A stretch of 64,000 nucleotides of DNA from Oxalobacteraceae bacterium UBA6018 (GTDB lineage: Bacteria; Pseudomonadota; Gammaproteobacteria; Burkholderiales; Burkholderiaceae_D). A program made the translations under genes and the position numbers. How positions within the stretch are numbered: the stretch's first letter is position 1; each line of letters opens with the position of its first letter. Location of the stretch: NCBI GenBank assembly GCA_002428015.1, contig DIZW01000111.1:1-64000 (forward strand). Direction: 5' to 3'. Below are positions 60,406 through 64,000 of this stretch, one piece after another. The notes under the pieces are model-generated. The model searched no databases. It was not told where the DNA came from and saw only the letters and a program-made list of their open reading frames with translations.

Positions 60406-61881
60406 TCAGTGCTGGTAGGCGCCGATATCGTAGCCCGTGGTTGAATTGCGCGGACGATCGAGGAAGTCGGTCGCGTACGCGTAAGACGACGTGCCGCGAC
60501 CCACCGCCGGCGAGCTGGTGCTGATGCGCAGGTTAGGCGAGCCAGTGCGCGAATAGCCGATGAACAGCGGGTTCGAGGCGACCGTGTTGTAGTTCGTCAG
60601 GCCGTTCTTCAGGCTCCAGTTATAGGTCGGGTTCTGGTACACCAGGTTGTTGCGGTACTGGTTGTGGGTCCCGGTCTTTCCTTGCTCGGACACGCCCATC
60701 TTGTTATCGAACACGATGTTGTTGTACACCATGGTGTAGTCGTCAGGACCGGTGGTGTGGTAATAGTCGCCAGCGCCGACGATGATGCCGGTATCCGAGG
60801 TTGTCACGGTGTTGTTGGAGATGATCACGTTATGGGCATCATGCCACAGGTGGATGCCAGCTTCCGCCACGCGGTACACCACGTTGTTCTTCACCGTGCC
60901 CGAGGTGCTGATGTAGATACCCTGGTCATAGCGGCAGCCTGCAGGCCCGATATCGTTCACGAGGTTGGAGAGCACGTCCGTATTGACCCCATAATAGTAG
61001 CTGTCCACGCCGATGGCCGAGGCGCCGGCGCTGGTGCAGGTCACGCTGGTGGCGATGTTGTGCACGTGGTTGTTACGGATCATGTCATACGAGCCAGCGC
61101 TGTAGATACCGTGGGTCCACTTGGTGCCGCTTTGCGAGCTCGTACCGTCAACATCGAAGCCGATGATGTCGTTGTAGCTGCCACGGCTGTCCCAGGCGAT
61201 GTTGTTGAGCGAGCTGGCCGGCGGTACGATCTTGGCGCCCCAACGGGTGGTCGACACCCAGTAGATGCGCGCGCTGGCGGTGCCGCTGACGGTGGTCTTG
61301 AAGCCGCCGGCGTAGGTGCCTGGCGCCACCCAGAACGTGGTGCCCGCACGCGCCGCCTTGGCCGCACGCACGAAGGTGCGCCATGGCGCCGACGAGGTGC
61401 CGCTATTGTTGTCGTTGCCGGTTGGAGAGAGGTAATAGTTATAGGTGGTGGCCGGGGTCGTGGCCAGCGACGGTGCCGGAGCGGTGGCGCTGACGGTGGC
61501 CAACTGCATGGTGCTGCTGTCGGACACGATCAGCGAGGAACCGGCGACGTTCGGGTTTTGTTCGGATGCCGATGCGGCGCCGTAACCGGCCAGGGCAAAT
61601 TCACCCTGCGCAGGCGTGGCCATGGCGACGCTTGCGCCATTGCCAGCCTGGGCCGATGCCGCGGAACCGTCCTGCTGGAGCTGGGCGGCCGCCATCACGG
61701 CGGGCGCGCTTGCACCTGTCGTCGCGTCGACGCTGCTAACCATGGCCAGGTTTTGGCTGGCCTGGGCGGAATTGCCCTGATCGGCAGTACCGCCACCGCA
61801 GGCGGTCAGGAGAACTGCGATGCTGCTGCACACGAGCGCGCTGAGACGGATTTCCGAAGCAAAAGTGACTAATTTCTTCAT
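60406..61881 (-). CDS. Right-handed beta-helix lipoprotein, possible polysaccharide-active enzyme
   Basis: A 491-residue protein with a lipoprotein signal (IAVLLTACGGG, lipobox Cys). An Ala/Gln/Ser-rich linker of about 110 residues follows, then a parallel beta-helix with a DUF1565-like start (YYLSPTGNDNNSGTSSAPW) and repeats such as IISNNTVTTSDTGI and MVYNNIVFDNKMGV. It ends with FLDRPRNSTTGYDIGAYQH, the usual end of these proteins. Such folds occur in pectate and other lyases, but I cannot assign a catalytic site. Confidence 0.82.
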   Translation of the reverse strand: MKKLVTFASEIRLSALVCSSIAVLLTACGGGTADQGNSAQASQNLAMVSSVDATTGASAPAVMAAAQLQQDGSAASAQAGNGASVAMATPAQGEFALAGYGAASASEQNPNVAGSSLIVSDSSTMQLATVSATAPAPSLATTPATTYNYYLSPTGNDNNSGTSSAPWRTFVRAAKAARAGTTFWVAPGTYAGGFKTTVSGTASARIYWVSTTRWGAKIVPPASSLNNIAWDSRGSYNDIIGFDVDGTSSQSGTKWTHGIYSAGSYDMIRNNHVHNIATSVTCTSAGASAIGVDSYYYGVNTDVLSNLVNDIGPAGCRYDQGIYISTSGTVKNNVVYRVAEAGIHLWHDAHNVIISNNTVTTSDTGIIVGAGDYYHTTGPDDYTMVYNNIVFDNKMGVSEQGKTGTHNQYRNNLVYQNPTYNWSLKNGLTNYNTVASNPLFIGYSRTGSPNLRISTSSPAVGRGTSSYAYATDFLDRPRNSTTGYDIGAYQH

Positions 61882-61992
61882 TGAAGATTCCTACCTTTAC
61901 GAGATGAATGAGTAGGATTTGACGCGCATCAACTGCCAAGGTTCAACGTTTTCCGAAGAAAATTTCTGCGCAGTATGAAATTACCAAAACTA

Positions 61993-62008
61993 ATTTCTTC
62001 GAAGAAAT
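61993..62008. promoter_or_regulatory. 16-base perfect palindrome
   Basis: atttcttcgaagaaat is fully self-complementary; a related ttttccgaagaaaa occurs about 40 bases to the left. Both lie between the divergent lipoprotein and DUF1566-like genes. Possible operator. Confidence 0.35.
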
Positions 62009-62078
62009 CGGCGGCAACAGGTGCAACTTCGTCATCGCGGCCGTTGTCCTACTCATCCCGACTCCATGGAGATGCCCG

Positions 62079-62450
62079 ATGAGCGACCACCAACTCGTGA
62101 CCCAATCGCTGGCCGATGGCGAACGCTACGCCGGGCTGATTCTAGGAAAGGATGGCCAGCCGGACCACCACCTGGTGCTGCTGCCGGGCGAGGCCGAGGA
62201 CGTTTCGTGGTCCAACGCGCGGGCCTGGGCGCTGGAACTGGGCGGCGATCTGCCGACCCGGCGCGAGTTGTCCCTGCTCTACGCCAACTTGCGCGAGCAT
62301 TTCCAGCGCATGTGGTACTGGTCGAGCGAGCCGCAGGAGCCGCGCTCCCAACTGGTGTGGGGGCAAAACTTCACCAGTGGTATACAGACGATGTACGGCC
62401 GGCCATTCCGGGGCCGCGCGCGCGCGGTGCGGCGCATCCCGGCCGGGTAG
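62079..62450 (+). CDS. DUF1566/Lcl-like small protein
   Basis: A 123-residue protein. SWSNARAWALELGGDLPTRRELSLLYANL, then YWSSEP and a C-terminal RAVRRIPAG match the DUF1566 (Lcl C-terminal) pattern, common in phage tail and surface proteins. No signal peptide. It stands alone here. Function unknown. Confidence 0.7.
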   Translation: MSDHQLVTQSLADGERYAGLILGKDGQPDHHLVLLPGEAEDVSWSNARAWALELGGDLPTRRELSLLYANLREHFQRMWYWSSEPQEPRSQLVWGQNFTSGIQTMYGRPFRGRARAVRRIPAG

Positions 62451-62693
62451 CGGGCAAAGTGCGGGCGACAAGCGGGCCGGCTGCAGGCGAGATGCAGGCG
62501 AATTGCAGGCGGATTGCGCACGCGATGCGGCGAACAACGGGCGCGTCGCGCCCAGGCCGCAGGCAAGCGCACAAGAAAATGCCCGCACAGGGCGGGCCTA
62601 AAAGACACGAGGAGATCACTCGCTCACGCATCGTCAGGGGTAGAGTAGCGCGAGGAAACTTATAATACCGCGTGGAAACGTTTCGAGCAACAC
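62451..62693. other. Spacer between convergent genes with short repeats
   Basis: About 243 bases without a gene. ctgcaggcga, atgcaggcga and ttgcaggcgg form three near-repeats of 10-11 bases around 62479-62511. No terminator with a clear T-tract was seen. Confidence 0.4.
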
Positions 62694-64000
62694 TTATTTG
62701 AGTGGATCGGTCCAGCGCCGCAGCGGCTGGTCCAGATTGGCCAGAAACCACGCGGTCGCGCTCATCACCGCCACGTGGCGCCGCAGATCCTGTGGATCGA
62801 CCTTGTCGAGCGTGTCGGCGGCCGTGTGGTGGTAATGAAAATAGGAAGCGCCATCGATCAGCGGTGCGAAGGACGGCACCCCGGCCTGCTCCAGCTCGGA
62901 CAGGTCGCCCGAGTCGACCGCGTCTTCGCGCCGCAAAACGCTTGCCCCGATCGGCAGCAGGGCCGCCTGCAGCGGCGCGAACAGCGGCAGGTCGCGCGCG
63001 GCCGCGCTGGTGCGCAAGCCTTGCGGCCGGCCCGAGCCGTGGTCGCTCTCGAGCGCCGCCATCTGCTTGCCCACCTGGGCGCGGTTGGCGTCGAAATACG
63101 CCTGCGCACCGCGGCTGCCATTTTCCTCGTTCATCCAGGCGATCACCCGGATCGTGCGGCGCGGATGGTAGTCCAGCTGTTTCAGGATATTGATGACGGC
63201 CATCGCGCTGACCACGCCGGCGCCGTCGTCGTTCGCGCCAGTGGCCAGATCCCACGAATCCAGGTGGCCCGATACCACCACCACTTCGTCGGCCTTGTCG
63301 GTCCCTGGCCAGTCGGCGATGACGTTGTAGCTGTCGACCTCGGGCAGGCTTTGCGGGGTCAGGGTCAGGTGCATCGCGAGCGGGCCGCGCGCGGCCAGGC
63401 GCCCGATCAGCAGCGCATCTTCGGTCGTCACCGCCGCCGACGGAATGCTCAGCCCGTCCGCCATGCGGGTCAGGCCGGTGTGGGCGATGCGGAAATCGGC
63501 GCCGCCCACCGAGCGCACCAGCACCGCCGCCGCGCCCATCGCGGCCGCGCGCTGTGGCCCATTGAAGCGGTATTGCGCGCTTTGCTGGTAGGCCGCGCCG
63601 CTCAGGCCAGCGTCGGCCATCTGCTGGTTGAACGCCACGTCGAACAGGACGATGCGGCCCTTGACCTCGGCCGCGCGGGCGCGCAGTTCGTCGAAGCTGC
63701 GCACCACGATCAACGGCGCGGTGATGCCCGCGGCGGGGGTGGCGCTGGAGCCGCCCAAGGTGGTGAGCACGATGCGCTGGGACAATCCGGCCGGGCGGCC
63801 GCGGTACTCGACCAGTTCGGCGCTCTCCTGCCCGCGCACCCAGTGCGGCACCTTCACCGGCTGCAGCGTGACGCGGGCGCCGAGCTGGCGCATGGCGGCG
63901 GCCACCTGGGTCACCGCGGCCGCGGCGCCGGGCGAACCGGACAGGCGCGGGCCGACCAGGTCGGTCAGGTCGGCCAGGTGCGCGTAGGCCCAGTCGCTGG
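62694..64000 (-). CDS. M28-family metallopeptidase, N-terminus cut by window edge
   Basis: The frame continues to the right edge without a start: beyond the Met at 63914 it reads AYAHLADLTDLVGPRLSGSP, typical of M28 peptidases before the protease-associated domain. The PA domain is at KGRIVLFDVAFNQQ and AAAVLVRSVGG. Zinc ligands: VVVSGHLDSWDLATGANDDGAG, MNEENGSRGAQAYF, ESDHGSG and FHYHHTAADT. It should be an exported aminopeptidase; its signal peptide would be outside the window. Confidence 0.9.
   Translation of the reverse strand, partial: SDWAYAHLADLTDLVGPRLSGSPGAAAAVTQVAAAMRQLGARVTLQPVKVPHWVRGQESAELVEYRGRPAGLSQRIVLTTLGGSSATPAAGITAPLIVVRSFDELRARAAEVKGRIVLFDVAFNQQMADAGLSGAAYQQSAQYRFNGPQRAAAMGAAAVLVRSVGGADFRIAHTGLTRMADGLSIPSAAVTTEDALLIGRLAARGPLAMHLTLTPQSLPEVDSYNVIADWPGTDKADEVVVVSGHLDSWDLATGANDDGAGVVSAMAVINILKQLDYHPRRTIRVIAWMNEENGSRGAQAYFDANRAQVGKQMAALESDHGSGRPQGLRTSAAARDLPLFAPLQAALLPIGASVLRREDAVDSGDLSELEQAGVPSFAPLIDGASYFHYHHTAADTLDKVDPQDLRRHVAVMSATAWFLANLDQPLRRWTDPLK

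Overview
The window looks like a chromosomal segment of a betaproteobacterium of the Oxalobacteraceae (Massilia/Telluria/Duganella-like). This is inferred from GC-rich coding DNA, TonB-dependent sugar uptake, a MASE1 kinase paired with a FixJ-type regulator, and non-phosphorylating sugar pathways. No rRNA or tRNA gene was recognised. The left 15 kb is visibly AT-richer than the rest and reads as a degraded genomic island.

Island (1-15.1 kb). A leftward cluster holds a ribbon-helix-helix (RHH) repressor gene with a palindromic operator, an AAA+ ATPase and a subtilisin-like protease (IetA/IetS-like), and a large MmeI-type DNA methyltransferase cut by the window edge. An IS5-family insertion follows. 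Next comes a compact rightward operon for a ubiquitin-like conjugation pathway: Ubl, E2-like, JAB deubiquitinase and E1-like proteins (8355-11285). Related short inverted repeats lie on both sides of the IS5 plus Ubl segment. Beyond it are remnants: a relaxase C-terminus joined head-on to an integrase C-terminus, an unrecognised secreted protein, the 3' part of a group II intron, a frameshifted IS30 transposase and the C-terminus of a LacI-type regulator.

L-fucose locus (15.3-29.5 kb, all leftward). It holds a secreted GH29 alpha-L-fucosidase, a mutarotase, a GntR regulator, an RbsABC-like sugar importer and enzymes of the non-phosphorylating fucose route: aldo/keto reductase, lactonase, split UxaA-type dehydratase, SDR and FAH hydrolase. 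Two further dehydrogenases resemble the L-galactonate/tagaturonate enzymes. The LacI remnant beside the locus suggests that mobile elements destroyed one of its regulators.

Signalling and efflux (29.6-46.6 kb). An eight-gene leftward operon with 4-nt overlaps encodes an MglA-like GTPase, two histidine kinases, a receiver-GspE/PilB-like ATPase fusion, an HDOD protein, a degenerate HD-GYP regulator and a stand-alone receiver. No pilus or secretion structural gene is nearby. Next are a PAS-LuxR regulator, a TetR-controlled ABC exporter with a 36-residue membrane peptide, a FixJ/MASE1-kinase pair divergent from a UspA-like gene, and a small beta-flower protein.

Galactan/D-galactose locus (46.8-60.3 kb). 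Two tandem secreted GH53 endo-galactanases, a GH35 beta-galactosidase, a TonB receptor, galactose dehydrogenase, lactonase, DgoD, DgoK, DgoA and a GbpR-like LysR regulator form a complete De Ley-Doudoroff route. The right end carries a beta-helix lipoprotein, a DUF1566-like protein and an M28 peptidase cut by the window edge.
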